A stretch of 64,000 nt of DNA from Rhynchonema sp. JSB1_4 (taxonomy: Eukaryota > Nematoda > Chromadorea > Monhysterida > Xyalidae). The first letter of the stretch is position 1; each line of letters opens with the position of its first letter. The notes beneath the pieces are model-generated. The model made no database searches and was not told the DNA's origin. It was given only the letters and a program-made list of their open reading frames with translations. Positions 1 through 13,339 of the stretch are shown in pieces. The position numbers were made by a program, and so were the translations under genes. The DNA lies in the NCBI GenBank assembly GCA_030248065.1, contig JASAMV010002353.1:1-64000 (forward strand), written 5' to 3'.

Positions 1-101
1 TGTTACTACTTCGTTCAGTTACGTATTGCTCGCCAAGTTTACTGTTACCAAGTTATTTAATAGTCTGGTGCGGCGTCTATATCTGTGCTAATAATAATAA
101 C
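1..101. repeat. flanking repeat segment, 3' half shared with the foldback at 3350-3401
   Basis: Bases from about 50 to 101 (AAGTTATTTAATAGTCTGGT onwards, ending in ATAATAATAAC) recur directly at 3350-3401 and inverted at 2097-2150, each time bordering an end of the hAT-like element. They are probably the end of a larger repeat into which that element inserted. Bases 1-49 show nothing recognisable. Confidence 0.6.
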
Positions 102-2096
102 CAGGGTTGTTAAAAAAAAGTGGCTAATTAAAAAAATTTAACAAAAATTTTTTTTGAAACTCAGATTTTGCTTTTGTTAATGAGAAAAAAGTTGCCCAAA
201 ATGGGCTGAAATGTCCAAAAATGGCCTTTTTCGAGGCAAAAAACTGGCACTTTTTTTCTGTGGACGGGACAATTTTTCCAAAATCGCGCCTGCGGCGCCC
301 TGTATTGTCGCCAAATCCGTACAGGGATGCGCGGTGCTGGTCTTTTATAGTGATGTGGCACCGATAATGTACTACTACATGCTACTACACATGTAGCATA
401 TATGCAGGTCTGGTGCAAAACCGGGAGCGCAAAATCGATCTGACGCGCAAGATTTGGGCTGTAATCGATATTTTGATGGTCGTATATCAGATATACGGCA
501 TTAGATGCATTAAAATACGTTGTACGGCATGCTACAATACATCAGAGTAACATCGTTAGTGAACATCAACCTCAGACTGGTCGGAGACCCGGGTTGGATT
601 AAAAAAATTAAAAAATTTTTTGTAAAAAAATTTTTTTTTAAAAAAAAGTTGGCAACTTTTTTTATTTTAAAATTTTAAAAAGTAAGTCCACTTTTTTATT
701 ATTTTTTCACTTTTTTTTGTTATTTTCTGACTTTTTTAAGGTAAAAAGGCATGTTTTCACGTGTTTTATTGCCCATGTTTCTCAAAAAATTGCCTGCGGC
801 GCTTATATTTCAGTTTAAAATGGTGTTGTGATGGACTCATACAGTTCCCAGACATCCCAACAATAGCTGCATGTATAATATAGGACACCCCATACCGTAT
901 ACTGTACAGTTATTGAGCGTGTCGTAAGCTATCGACATGCTCACCTGTTTGCAGTTGTGTGGACTAGCTATTTGTTGCTTTTGTGACACAAAGTGATTAT
1001 GGTGTGAGTCTTTACCTCTCTTCAAATTTATTCCCAAATTCACAAACAGAAAGTTGGTCTTCCCTTTGTCACATACAGTATGTATACCCACATTACACAC
1101 ACATTACCTTCGAATTTCTCAAAGTCATGACCAAAAGGGATTAGATCGCAGGTGATTACGTAAACATGCAAGTCAGTTGAAAAGTTCTCTTTAGTGTCCC
1201 TCAAAACATACCTTACTAACATGATTTCAGAAATTCGATTCCTCAAGAAACCAATTTTTTGGAGGTCCGGAATAAAAAAAGTGATTTTTAAAAAAAAATT
1301 TTAAAAAGTTTTTAAAAAAAAAGTTCAATAAAAAAAATTTTTTTAATCCAACCCTGTCGGAGACCATGGAATCTGCACAATACTACCGGGTGTCACCACA
1401 CAAGTTCGGTATCAGGCGAAAATTTTCAATTTTTCAAAAATATGTTGTATCGATTTCATTTATCCTGAAACGTCGCTTGCAACACTTTTCTAATAAAAAA
1501 TTTTTCGTCAAAAAAAATTTTTCTAAAAGAAGCTCGTTAATTAAAAAAAATTTTTTCAATGCTGATAATCACTGTACGTGCTGAGCAAGCGATTGTGTGT
1601 ACCGTAAAACCAAATAAAACTCCCATAGTGTAGATGTTCACTAACGATATTACTCTGATGTATTGTAGCATGCCGTACAACGTATTTTAATGCATCTAAT
1701 GCCGTATATCTGATACGACCATCAAAATATCGATTACAGCCCAAATCTTGCGCGTCAGATCGATTTGCGCTCCCGGTTTTGCACCAGACCTGCGTATATG
1801 CTACATGTGTAGTAGCATGTAGTAGTACATTATCGGTGCCACATTCACTATAAAAGACCAGCACCGCGCATCCCTGTACGGATTTGGCGACAATACAGCG
1901 CCGCAGGCGCGATTATTGGAAAAATTGTCCCGTCCACAGAAAAAAAGTGCCAGTTTTTTGCCTCGAAAAAGGCCATTTTTGGACATTTCAGCCCATTTTG
2001 GGCAACTTTTTTTATTAGAACGAAGCAAAGTGTCTAAGTTTCAAAAAAAATTTTTGTTAACACTTTTTTAATTAGCCACTTTTTCATACGACCCTT
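102..2096. mobile_element. non-autonomous hAT-like element, copy A1, with a nested second element
   Basis: The left end CAGGGTTG and right end (inverted) CAAGGGTC are imperfect terminal inverted repeats. The two arms (about 102-560 and 1640-2096) are long inverted copies of each other, with GTTGCCCAAAATGGGCTGAA in both. No transposase is encoded; the ORFs in the arms are mirror shadows. CAGGG-type ends are typical of the hAT superfamily. The flanks are inverted rather than directly repeated, so no target duplication can be read for this outer copy. Homologous copies lie at 3402-4937 and 51415-52122. Confidence 0.7.
589..1356. mobile_element. nested hAT-like MITE with 8-bp target duplication
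   Basis: The ends CCGGGTTGG and (inverted) CAGGGTTGG bound a 768-bp AT-rich insert. The 8 bases TCGGAGAC flank it directly at 581-588 and 1357-1364. The related element at 51415 has the uninterrupted site, with a single TCGGAGAC at 51908-51915, so the insertion boundaries are directly shown. An 8-bp duplication with these ends is the hAT signature. No transposase ORF is present. Confidence 0.88.
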
Positions 2097-3401
2097 GGTT
2101 ATTATTATTAGCACAAACACAAAAAACACACCAGACTATTAAATAACTTGAAGGTAAATCAGGCAAAGAGCAAAAAAATGCGACGAAAAAGAATAGAAGA
2201 GAAAGAAAGAAAAGACGAATAGAACGGAAATATAAAGGCGTTAATCAGTTTTTGAATATTCCAATAGAGTTAGCTAAATGACAAGGGGATTGACAACCGA
2301 CCAGATCAACGCTTGTGAGTCTGAAACAAACCGAACTAATGAAGTAAACACAGCACGACGGGGGAGTGGTTCTAAGTAATGTTCCTGCAAGGTTGAAATT
2401 GCTTAACAGATTGTCGCAGCTCGGCGGCCACTATTACCTGGATTGCCTTGGTGAACGCGATGTGCGAGCTCAAAGTGCCATCCGCTGGTTTGAGCCAGTA
2501 AGGCAGTGGTGGTGGTGACCCCATCGCGCCCCGACCCCCGCAACCACAACACTGGTATCTGGAACGAAGAAGCAGACAAGAAGTGAACAGAGATCATTTC
2601 AATTCCTTCACCATCTTGAGAAACACACAGACTGCGTTTGTGCCAACGTGTTGAGGTGCTGATGAGCTCTCCGATTCAAACCTAGAACTCTGACTTTCTT
2701 CTTAGTCGAACACGATTTTGTCTTTGTATTGATTTCTGCTGCATCTGTCTTTCATATTTCAAATTCTGATTATTGCATGTCGCTGATCACGTTTTTTGCG
2801 TGTTGCTGCTGCGCTTGTCCTTGAGGTTTCGAGTTCCACATCAAATCAATGACGTTACAATGCGGTTGAGGATGCTGATCAGAGGCGCGCCTCAAGTTAC
2901 GATCAGCTTGGTCTGTGGTATTCGCGAGCATCTGCGCGCTTGGGACGTGCTGTTGTTGTGGTTGCGGGGGTCGGGGCGCGATGGGGTCACCACCACCACT
3001 GCCTTACTACTGGCTCAAACCAGCGGATGGCACTTTGAGCTCGCACATCGCGTTCACCAAGGCAATCAGGGACAAAGTGGCCGCCGAGCTGCACAATCTG
3101 TTAAGCAATTTCAACCTTGCAGGAACATTACTTACAACGGTCTCCCGTCGTGCTGTGTTTACTTCATAGTTCGGTTTGTTTCAGACTCACAAGCGTTGAT
3201 CTTGTCGGTTGTCAATCCCCTTGTCATTTAGCTAACTCTATTGGAATATTCAAAAACTGATTAACGCCTTTATATTTCCGTTCTATTCGTCTTCTTCTTC
3301 TCTTCTATTCTTTTTCGTCGCATTTTCTGCTCTTTGCCCGATTTATGTTCAAGTTATTTAATAGTCTGGTGCGGCGTCTGTGTTTGTGCTAATAATAATA
3401 A
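2097..3401. repeat. foldback repeat linking hAT copies A1 and A2
   Basis: Bases 2097-2555 are the inverted copy of about 2945-3401, around a loop centred near 2750. Shared marks include CCATCGCGCCCCGACCCCCG and its complement, and the ends next to the hAT copies. Together with the hAT arms the palindrome extends to about 1600 and 3895. ORFs such as 2773-3231 are mirror translations of the arms and not supported genes. Confidence 0.8.
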
Positions 3402-4937
3402 CCAGGGTTGTTTAAAAAAAGTGGCTAATTAAAAAAATTTAACAAAAATTTTTTTTGAAACTCAGATTTTGCTTTGTTTAATAAAAAAAGTTGCCCAAAA
3501 TGGGCTGAAATGTCCAAAAATGGCCTTTTTCGAGGCAAAAAACTGGCACTTTTTTTCTGTGGACGGGACAATTTTTCCAAAATCGCGCCTGCGGCGCCCT
3601 GTATTGTCGCCAAATCCGTACAGGGATGCGCGGTGCTGGTCTTTTATAGTGATGTGGCACCGATAATGTACTACTACATGCTACTACACATGTAGCATAT
3701 ATGCAGGTCTGGTGCAAAACCGGGAGCGCAAAATCGATCTGACGCGCAAGATTTGGGCTGTAATCGATATTTTGATGGTCGTATATCAGATATACGGCAT
3801 TAGATGCATTAAAATACGTTGTACGGCATGCTACAATACATCAGAGTAACATCGTTAGTGAACATCAACCTCAGACTGGTCGGAGACCCGGGTTGATTTA
3901 AAAAAATTAAAAAATTTTTTGTAAAAAAATTTTTTTTTAAAAAAAAGTTGGCAACTTTTTTTATTTTAAAATTTTAAAAAGTAAGCCCACTTTTTTATTA
4001 TTTTTTCACTTTTTTTTTGTTATTTTCTGACTTTTTTAAGGTAAAAAGGCATGTTTTCATGTGTTTTATTGCCCATGTTTCTCAAAAAATTGCCTGCGGC
4101 GCTTATATTTCAGTCTAAAATGGTGTTGTGATGGACTCATACAGTTCCCAGACATCCCATAGCTGCATGTACTGTATAATATAGGACACCCCATACCGTA
4201 TACTGTACAGTTATTGAGCGTGTCGTAAGCTATCGACATGCTCGCCTGTTTGCAGTTGTGTGGATTAGCTATTTGTTGCTTTTGTGACACAGAGTGATTA
4301 TGGTGTGAGTCTTTATCTCTCTTCAAATTTATTCCCAAATTCACAAACAGAAGGTTGGTCTTCCCTTTGTCACATACAGTATGTATACCCACATTACACA
4401 CACATTACCTTCGAATTTCTCAAAGTCATGACCAAAAGGGATTAGATCGCAGGTGATTACGTAAACATGCAAGTCAGTTGAAAAGTTCTCTTTAGTGTCC
4501 CTCAAAACATACCTTACTAACATGATTTCAGAAATTCGATTCCTCAAGAAACCAATTTTTTGGAGGTCCGGAATAAAAAAAGTGATTTTTAAAAAAAATT
4601 TTAAAAAGTTTTTTTAAAAAAAAGTTCGATAAAAAAAATTTTTTAATCCAACCCTGTCGGAGACCATGGAATCTGCACAATACTACCGGGTGTCACCACA
4701 CAAGTTCGGTATCAGGCGAAAATTTTTCAATTTTTCAAAAATATGTTGTATCGATTTCATTTATCCTGAAACGTCGTTTGCAACACTTTTTCTAATAAAA
4801 AAATTTTTCGTCAAAAAAAAATTTTTCTAAAAGAAGCTCGTTAATTAAAAAAAATTTTTTCAATGCTGATAATCACTGTACGTGCTGAGCAAGCGATTGT
4901 GTGTACCGTAAAACCAAATAAAACTCCCATAGTGTTG
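3402..4937. mobile_element. hAT-like element copy A2, right end missing
   Basis: This is a direct repeat of 102-1640, including the nested MITE. It breaks off at CTCCCATAGTGT, so the right inverted arm present in copy A1 is absent. Differences from A1 are small indels in A/T runs and scattered substitutions. Confidence 0.8.
3888..4656. mobile_element. nested hAT-like MITE, second copy at the same site
   Basis: Same insertion as at 589-1356, at the identical target (TCGGAGAC at 3880-3887 and 4657-4664). Two host copies therefore share one insertion event, followed by duplication of the composite. Confidence 0.85.
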
Positions 4938-5335
4938 ATGTGCAATGAACATTGTAACTTCCGATCCGACAAGCTTTGTTTTTATTCATTTGTGTAAATA
5001 TTAGCCGATTGTAAGTGGAAATGTGTTTGACGCATTAGAACGCGTTGCTGGAAGAAAAAGCATTGGAACGAGATCACGATGCGGTTGAAAGCAAGGTGAG
5101 TAACACCATTGATCGAGCGATGACAGAACAAATATTGCTAACGCTAAAATTTCAGACGGATTCGGCAAGGGACGGATCAGCACTTGAAAAATACAGTACA
5201 AAATAGGGGCACCCTACACTTGCAGTTACGTCAGTGTTCATAAACCAACCAAATGATAAATTGATACCGCGCTAACTAACCAAATTTTAAACGTGAAAAT
5301 GAAAAAATCTGAAAAAAATGATACTTGAATACATC
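4938..5335. other. no recognisable feature
   Basis: Unique-looking sequence after the truncated hAT copy. Only short ORFs without recognisable domains or splice support are present. Confidence 0.5.
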
Positions 5336-5690
5336 AATGTGCTTTTTGAGACTGCCAATGTGCACTTTTGAATCCGCTGATGACCACTTTTGAACCCGCC
5401 AATGTGCACTTTAGAAGCCGTCAATGTGGACTATTCAATGAGCCAATGCATACCGGTACCTTTGAATTCGCCAATGTGCACTTTTGAATCCGCCAATGAC
5501 CACTTTTGAACCCGCCAAAGTGCACTTTTGAATCCGCCAATGTCCACTCTTGAATCCGCCATTGGCCACTTTTGAATCCGCCAATGTCCCCTTTTGAATC
5601 CGCCAATGAACACTTTTGAATCCGCCGGCTTACATTTGTGAATCCGCCGGCTCACATTTCTGAATCCGCCAATTTCCATTGCCGCGGGGC
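5336..5690. repeat. minisatellite, about 22-bp unit
   Basis: Tandem units close to AATCCGCCAATGTGCACTTT recur about 15 times with substitutions (CACTTTTGAA, CCGCCAATG, CCGCCGGCT). Translated on the minus strand the array gives repetitive peptides of the GGFKSGHWRIQK type; these change frame and are not taken as a gene. Confidence 0.85.
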
Positions 5691-6148
5691 TCCAGTTATC
5701 TGCATGGTATGAATGATACATGTACATATCTGCATGTTGATCAGCGGTATCGGATTCGTTAGTTGACATTTCGCTGTTAATGCTGCACAATATTTTGTAT
5801 AACCATGTGGCCATCAATTATTTGTTGTGGCCTAAGTGACACGAGCAGTGTCAAGTTGCAGGTAACACAGTAGTTCAAGCACCACGCAGTGTCTAGGTAT
5901 TGTTCGTACTTCATGAACTTTTTGTATCCTCGCTCGTCGTATACATGTATTTTTGAGCATTCTGCGTGAGTTTGCGTATTTGTGCTTTCATTCTTGTGAT
6001 AACAACCAATCTTTAAGCATGTGCCAGTTTTCATCATTTCCGCATAGCTGAGTTACTTTTATATTCGCCCGTGATGCAAAACAAACTTTGATTGGACACA
6101 TCATGCTACATATAATTGCACAATTTGTGATATCGTGTGAGTGCAATG
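5691..6148. other. no recognisable feature
   Basis: Contains an 86-codon minus-strand ORF (5777-6037) rich in Cys and Tyr, but no signal peptide, domain, or splice-consistent neighbour was seen, so it is not called. Confidence 0.4.
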
Positions 6149-6864
6149 TTAAGGTCGGTTTATACTTCTGACTGCTCGGCAGTAGCAGTCAGAAAATTGT
6201 GACTTCCCATCCGATTGACTGCTACCCCATTTACTCGAGCGCAGTCAAAACGATAGCAGACACGAAAAAAGTATAAAAGCGCCGGGCAGTCAAGGACCGG
6301 CAGTCACCGATTCTGACTTCCGGCAGTCAAAAACAGCAAGTTAAAAAGTTTTAACTTTCTGAGCAGTTTTGAGCTGACTCCCGCACATGTTTTGGTGTTT
6401 ATCGGTAGATCTGGATGAGAAAACATGGTTTGTGTCGAAAGAAAAACAGAAGGCACCCCGCGTCATTTCCACCACGACTGTTTAGGTCTTGCTGACTGCC
6501 GGGGCCAAATAAGGCACTTTTGAACATCGCTTTGTTGTTTGAATATTCTTTATTTGGCGTTAAAAACTGCCCGTGGCGTTTTTGAGCTTGTTCCAATAAG
6601 TGCTGGTGTCATTGACCGAACAACAAATCCGTGAACTGGTTGCTTTGTTGTATGATCACATCCAAACGTTATTTATTGCGTGATTTCACGGAGTTTTATA
6701 CGCCTTATATTGTTTCGTGGTCATTTTTTAAATTACCAGGTCCGATTACATAGGAAAAATAACAAAAATGTGCAAAAACTTACTTTTGTGTGCACCATCA
6801 AGGTTTGAAACCTCGGGTGACCAAACGCTAAACCGCTAAGACACAGAGACGCCTGCTGCCGGCC

Positions 6865-7465
6865 GCTTAACGCGCTATATAATCACAAGAAAGAAAAATG
6901 CCCCAAGGGGCATAAAAGAAATATGGTTCCCTGGCTGACTGGCATAAAAGAACGATACTAGCTTGCACCACTTTGCTGAGGTTTCATTAGGCACTGGAAT
7001 AAACGTAAGTGTGTTCTGAGCTGTTTGATACCGAACAGTAGACATTGAACCATATTCCCGGCGCGTGCTGTCTTGCCACCAGAGACACAGGGCACGGAGA
7101 TATTGAAAGATTGCAATATTCTCTTTACTCCTCTCCTTGTTGAACCATCGTGCGCAACCGAAGACTGCACAGTTACCGTCGTGAGGTTGAAAAGAAGAAA
7201 CAGTTGCCTAAATATGTGGGTTTGCACGAAAGTTTCGATATCGGCTGGGTGTTGGTTCAAAAGAGTTCGCGCCGAGAATATGGTTCAATGTCTACTGTTC
7301 GGTATCAAACAGCTCAGAACACACTTACGTTTATTCCAGTGCCTAATGAAACCTCAGCAAAGTGGTGCAAGCTAGTATCGTTCTTTTATGCCAGTCAGCC
7401 AGGGAACCATATTTCTTTTATGCCCCTTGGGGCATTTTTCTTTCTTGTGTCGTTATTTTATATCG
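6865..7465. mobile_element. foldback element
   Basis: The arms 6882-7068 and 7267-7452 are near-perfect inverted copies (ATGCCCCAAGGGGCATAAAA against its complement, and CTGTTTGATACCGAACAGTA). The loop of about 200 bp is unique. ORFs on either strand share the same arm translation, which shows they are by-products of the inverted repeat. Confidence 0.8.
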
Positions 7466-9497
<2,032 letters not shown>

Positions 9498-9677
9498 AAT
9501 ACATTGTGCGCTTTATGAATCAGGCAACTACGTAGCGTGCACTAATGCATTGTTGTGTGTGTCTGAGCGTCCATTATGGCTCTTTTCGAGCTGAAAAACA
9601 TTTAACCCATTGGAATTAATATATGTTTGACGTAACAACGATTAAAAACACATATAACCGCTGATTTTGGCTTTAGA

Positions 9678-9962
9678 ACCATACTTTCTGTACAAAAAGT
9701 CATGGTCTGGAACCGTTCATACTAAAAATTACGAACTCGGCGATAGCACCACCGTGTTTCTCGAGTGCGAAAACCACATAAACAACTTTAATAGTTCTGG
9801 TAACCAAACTTTTCGGCGAAATTTTACTTCGGGAAGCACACTTTACATACAAAAAGTCGTGGTCATGGTCTGGAACCGGTCTCAGTCGTGGAGTTACGAA
9901 GTCGGCGATAGCACCATCGTGTTTCTCGTGTGCGAAAACCCTATATGCGACATTAACATTTT
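9678..9962. repeat. two-copy tandem duplication, about 160 bp
   Basis: Two similar blocks share ACAAAAAGTC, GGTCTGGAACCG, CGGCGATAGCACCA and GTGTTTCTCG, offset by about 158-166 bp. A 102-codon plus-strand ORF (9667-9975) covers both but reads the copies imperfectly, so it is not called as a gene. Confidence 0.65.
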
Positions 9963-10545
9963 TGGTGTTCAGTAACGTCTGGGCCCTGACTACTACTTTG
10001 TGGAAAAAAAAGGGAAAGAACGTTTTTACAAAAATGACAACTGTATCTTGCCCGCGATTGCGCGTGTGGGCACGCAGCGGGATGAAATTTTGTGTGGCCA
10101 TTTTGGGGCACGGTATATACATTGTGTGCAAGTTTGAGCTCATTCGGTTGAGTATTGTTGAAATAGCGCACGATCAAAATTTTCAGAAAGCGCACTATAG
10201 GGAATGAACCATATGTCGCTTAGCATTACCATGCTAGCTCCGATAAGCAATGTGTTTGTGGGTGTGTCTGTGTGTGGGTGTGTGTGTGTCGCGGCTGTGT
10301 GTGCTGTAGCTGGCACTGCCTGTGTAAAAAAGATCAGGCAAACAACACGCGAATTTCTCTTTCTTTCATTTTCAAGGGGGCAGTCGTCGGAAGTCAAGCC
10401 ATTGGGGGCAGTCAAAAATTATCGGCAGTCACAGGCAGGCAGCAGGCAGAAGCAGTCATGACTGCCAATGACTGCTGACTGCACTTGACTGCAGCAAAAT
10501 TCTGACTGCTACTGCCCATGAAGTCAGAGTATAAACCGACCTTTA

Positions 10546-10864
10546 GCCATGGACAGAGCGACACGCCATCCTGCGCAGCACAACCACCAAACGCCACCGT
10601 GCCGTGCCGTGCCGGGAAGACCGATTACAAATAACCCGGATAAAGCTGATAAACCTGAACCCGCTTATAGTTGATAGTTTATATAAACCTGACTCAGGGG
10701 CGCTGGGGGAAGACTTGATAACGGATTGAAAAATGAAACGGTTAAACCCGAATCGGTAGTCGGACGGTTCGTTCCCAGTGATCTGGTCCGAATTGGATGC
10801 AGCTGTTTTGGTAAGGTAAGGTCCGCGTAAGTTTTCACGTCAATGATTATGTAAATTGTCCTAC
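10546..10864. other. no recognisable feature; short GTGCC tract
   Basis: Holds a short CCGTG pentamer run near 10600 and otherwise unique sequence without a supported gene. Confidence 0.4.
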
Positions 10865-10867
10865 CAC

Positions 10868-11005
10868 GAGCTCATGAGACGACTTTTTTAAAGCTTGCTT
10901 GGCCAGATTCAAAAATTCAAATCACGTGCCGGATACACGTGTTTTCGCAAAGAAAAGAAAGAGATTGGGCCCAGAGAGATGATGACAAGTTCCAGCTTGC
11001 TGACT
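10868..11005. mobile_element. truncated copy of the TA-flanked MITE family
   Basis: CTCATGAGACGACTTTTTTA, followed by AAAGCTTGCTTGGCC, ACACGTGTTTTCGCAAA and GATGATGACAAGTTCCAGCT, matches the left part of the elements at 27950-28306 and 42390-42747. The right terminal repeat is absent here. Confidence 0.7.
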
Positions 11006-11087
11006 CCAGCTCCAGACCACCAGACCAGACCCATGTGTAATTTTTTGATTTTCGGGTTTGTGCAGCCTGGTTTTGGGCATAAAAAGT

Positions 11088-11205
11088 CATGATGACTTTT
11101 TGCTTTTTTTCAAGTTTTTGCTTTTCGCTTTTGCTCTCTGACAAAAGCAAAAAGCAAAAAGTGTGTAGCAAACTTTTTGCTTTTTGCTTTTGTCAGAGAG
11201 CGGCC
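11088..11205. repeat. hairpin of CTTTTTGC repeats
   Basis: CTCTCTGACAAAAGCAAAAA is followed, after a loop of about 9 bases, by its inverted copy ending GCTTTTGTCAGAGAG. This gives a near-perfect hairpin with a stem of about 30 bp. It may be a small MITE remnant. Confidence 0.7.
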
Positions 11206-11793
11206 TTAGCTGTTACCCTCGGTCGAAGTTAGAGATGTAATAGCAAGTGGGCCGCGTGTGTACACATGTTGATGAAATGTACGGCATTTTTGTCATCGTC
11301 AAATCTTCTGTCATGTTTTGCCAGCAACAGCAGCGTTTCTGAGCAAAACTGGTTTGTTGTCTTTCCCAAAAAATATCAATGCGACGGCCTTGAACAGGCT
11401 GAATTTTGATGGATGACATGTGCTCCGACAAACGCTATCACTGATGATGGCGCATTCCATCAAGGTTGTGCGTGAATCTGGCTTTTGTGGCAGAGAAAAT
11501 TACTTACAACAAAATCAGATGACAAGTTTTTCGATCGGGAACCACACCCAATTTAAGGCTGGACGTGTGTGCGGCCTTCGAGCCAGGAGAGCGTGAGATT
11601 GATGGGTTGTAAAAATGAAATGTGACGAACATTTGATGACATCGAGATCGCTATTCCCGAAGCGACCGAAGAAAAGATGTGTGGAAATCCAGTTTTGGTC
11701 ACGCGCTTGCAAGTTATGGATGGTTAGAACAAGCATGAGTACAACGTACCGGAGAGTTTTGATTCAGCCCCCTGTTGCGCCGCATAAGGCTGC
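11206..11793. other. no recognisable feature
   Basis: Only short ORFs on both strands, without domains or splice support. Confidence 0.4.
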
Positions 11794-12088
11794 GATTAGA
11801 TAAATGCTGAATGCGGAAATTAGTGAGCAGATAAATGCGGAAGGGTAAATTTCTGCATTCCGCACTCCGCGTTTATCTGCTCACCTTGGCGGAATGGTGC
11901 GTGTGCTTGTGTAACGATGACAACTTCCGGCGTGCTGATCTCAAAATGTTGCATGTTAACGCAAACAGCAACTGAGATGTTTGACCAAAAGCATAAATTT
12001 ACTTGCAGAATTTCAAAATGCGGCAAAGGTGAGCAGATAAACACGGAATGCGGAATGCAGAAATTTGCATTCCGCATTTATCTAATCT
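11794..12088. mobile_element. MITE, GCAGATAAACGCGGAATGCG family, copy 1
   Basis: The ends carry inverted GATTAGATAAATGC motifs, and the interior GACGATGACAACTTC, CAAAATGTTGC and GTTTGACCAAAAGCATAAAT matches 24031-24352. The copy is degenerate at its tips, so the exact borders are uncertain. Confidence 0.7.
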
Positions 12089-12846
12089 CAACCTGATGCA
12101 CACACAGTGGTGGTTTGCTTCGTTTTGAATGCAAACGTGACAGCCCAGTCCCTTCGTGGTTTATTCAGAAAACTTCCGGGGGTAAGCGATTTTCACAGAG
12201 TGCTTTTCCCCAGTCCGATGCTCCATCAAACAATCTCCGTTCTACGCGCTTATCGTCTGATTTTATCTGCTATCTTCGCTGGAATGTACGACGACCTTAC
12301 GCGGACCTGTCAGCAAGATTAATCGATAGCAGCATTTTACTAGTTTAAACCAGAAATTGGGCCAAAATAGGCGCGACGACTTGGGACCTTCGTTATCCAC
12401 CTACAGTGCTTCCAGCATGACTGTCAACGGTAAATAACCAGTTTCAACCAACTGAAAACAGCGATGCTTTTGGTTACGCCCATTCCCTGGCTCAGAGCGC
12501 ACATAAAAGTGGTAGTCGCTGTGTCATTTTCTTCAGTTTCTCTGCTTGGCACTTTCCGCTTTTATGCTATCCCCCATCTATACCTGTAACCTATCCTGCA
12601 TTGGTTACGGTAACTCTTAGTGATCATAATCAAAAGCCAAAGCCGACATCAGTTCTGCGGCCCCAAGTCCGTGCTCTTCAACACCTCTGTCGCAAAGAGT
12701 TTTTTTGAATATTGGTGGGGTGCGGATGTGCGGTCCTGTGGTCGTTAGTAAGGTGAACGGCACTGTTTCTGTAAGTACCACCATTTAGGCAGCTGTAGTT
12801 TCGACGATCGTAGTTAAAGGTGCATTATGATGACGACACCCTGATA
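12089..12846. other. no recognisable feature
   Basis: A short ORF at 12107-12348 (two overlapping frames) ends near a GTAAGC donor-like site, but no partner exon or domain was found. Confidence 0.35.
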
Positions 12847-13118
12847 TAGTAAATTTCTAATTTCGTTGCCTCATGCATTTTTACGGATGCAGGGAAACTC
12901 TCGTTCGAAGTCGGAACAGGTAACAAGCTTAACACACAGTCAACAAGCCATGCAGCTGGCTCGTGTATGTGCGTTTCGAATGTTTCAGTCTCACAAGCTG
13001 TGTGTGTCAGCTGTATGGCTTCTTCACTGTGTGTTCAGCTTGTTGCCTGCCTCGACTTCGAACGGGAGTTTCCCTGCGTCTGTAAAAATGCATGAGGCAG
13101 CGAAATTAGAAACTGACT
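12847..13118. mobile_element. foldback element
   Basis: Arms of about 95 bp (TTTCTAATTTCGTTGCCTCA and its complement near 13115) are nearly perfect inverted repeats, with a loop of about 80 bp containing CACACAG motifs. It lies just upstream of the 13237 gene start. Parts of its ORFs are mirror translations. Confidence 0.8.
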
Positions 13119-13236
13119 ATACACACGCGCCACACTAATATCCTCGCAATCGCATCCCATTAGCGTCTTACCGTAACCCAACCTGCACCAAACCAAATGC
13201 TTCAGATTCGAGCATAATCTGCCCCGTTCAAAGAAA

Positions 13237-13339
13237 ATGCAAAAGGCGCTCAAGTGCCTCTTGTTGTGTCTGGCTGCAGCCGTGATGGTGCAGGGCCATC
13301 GCCGTCATCACGACCAGGAGAACGACGATGACTACCAAG
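13237..13339 (+). CDS. exon 1: signal peptide and His/Asp-rich start
   Basis: ATG at 13237 opens MQKALKCLLLCLAAAVMVQG, a short n-region with a hydrophobic core ending in a small-residue cleavage site. HRRHHDQENDDDYQ follows. The donor is AAG|GTATGT at 13340, phase 1. It is the first Met before a strong signal sequence; no clear TATA box was seen upstream. Confidence 0.8.

Noticed and set aside
5421..5817. Repetitive minus-strand ORFs (GGFKSGHWRIQK type)
   Set aside because: They follow a 22-bp minisatellite that changes frame each unit.
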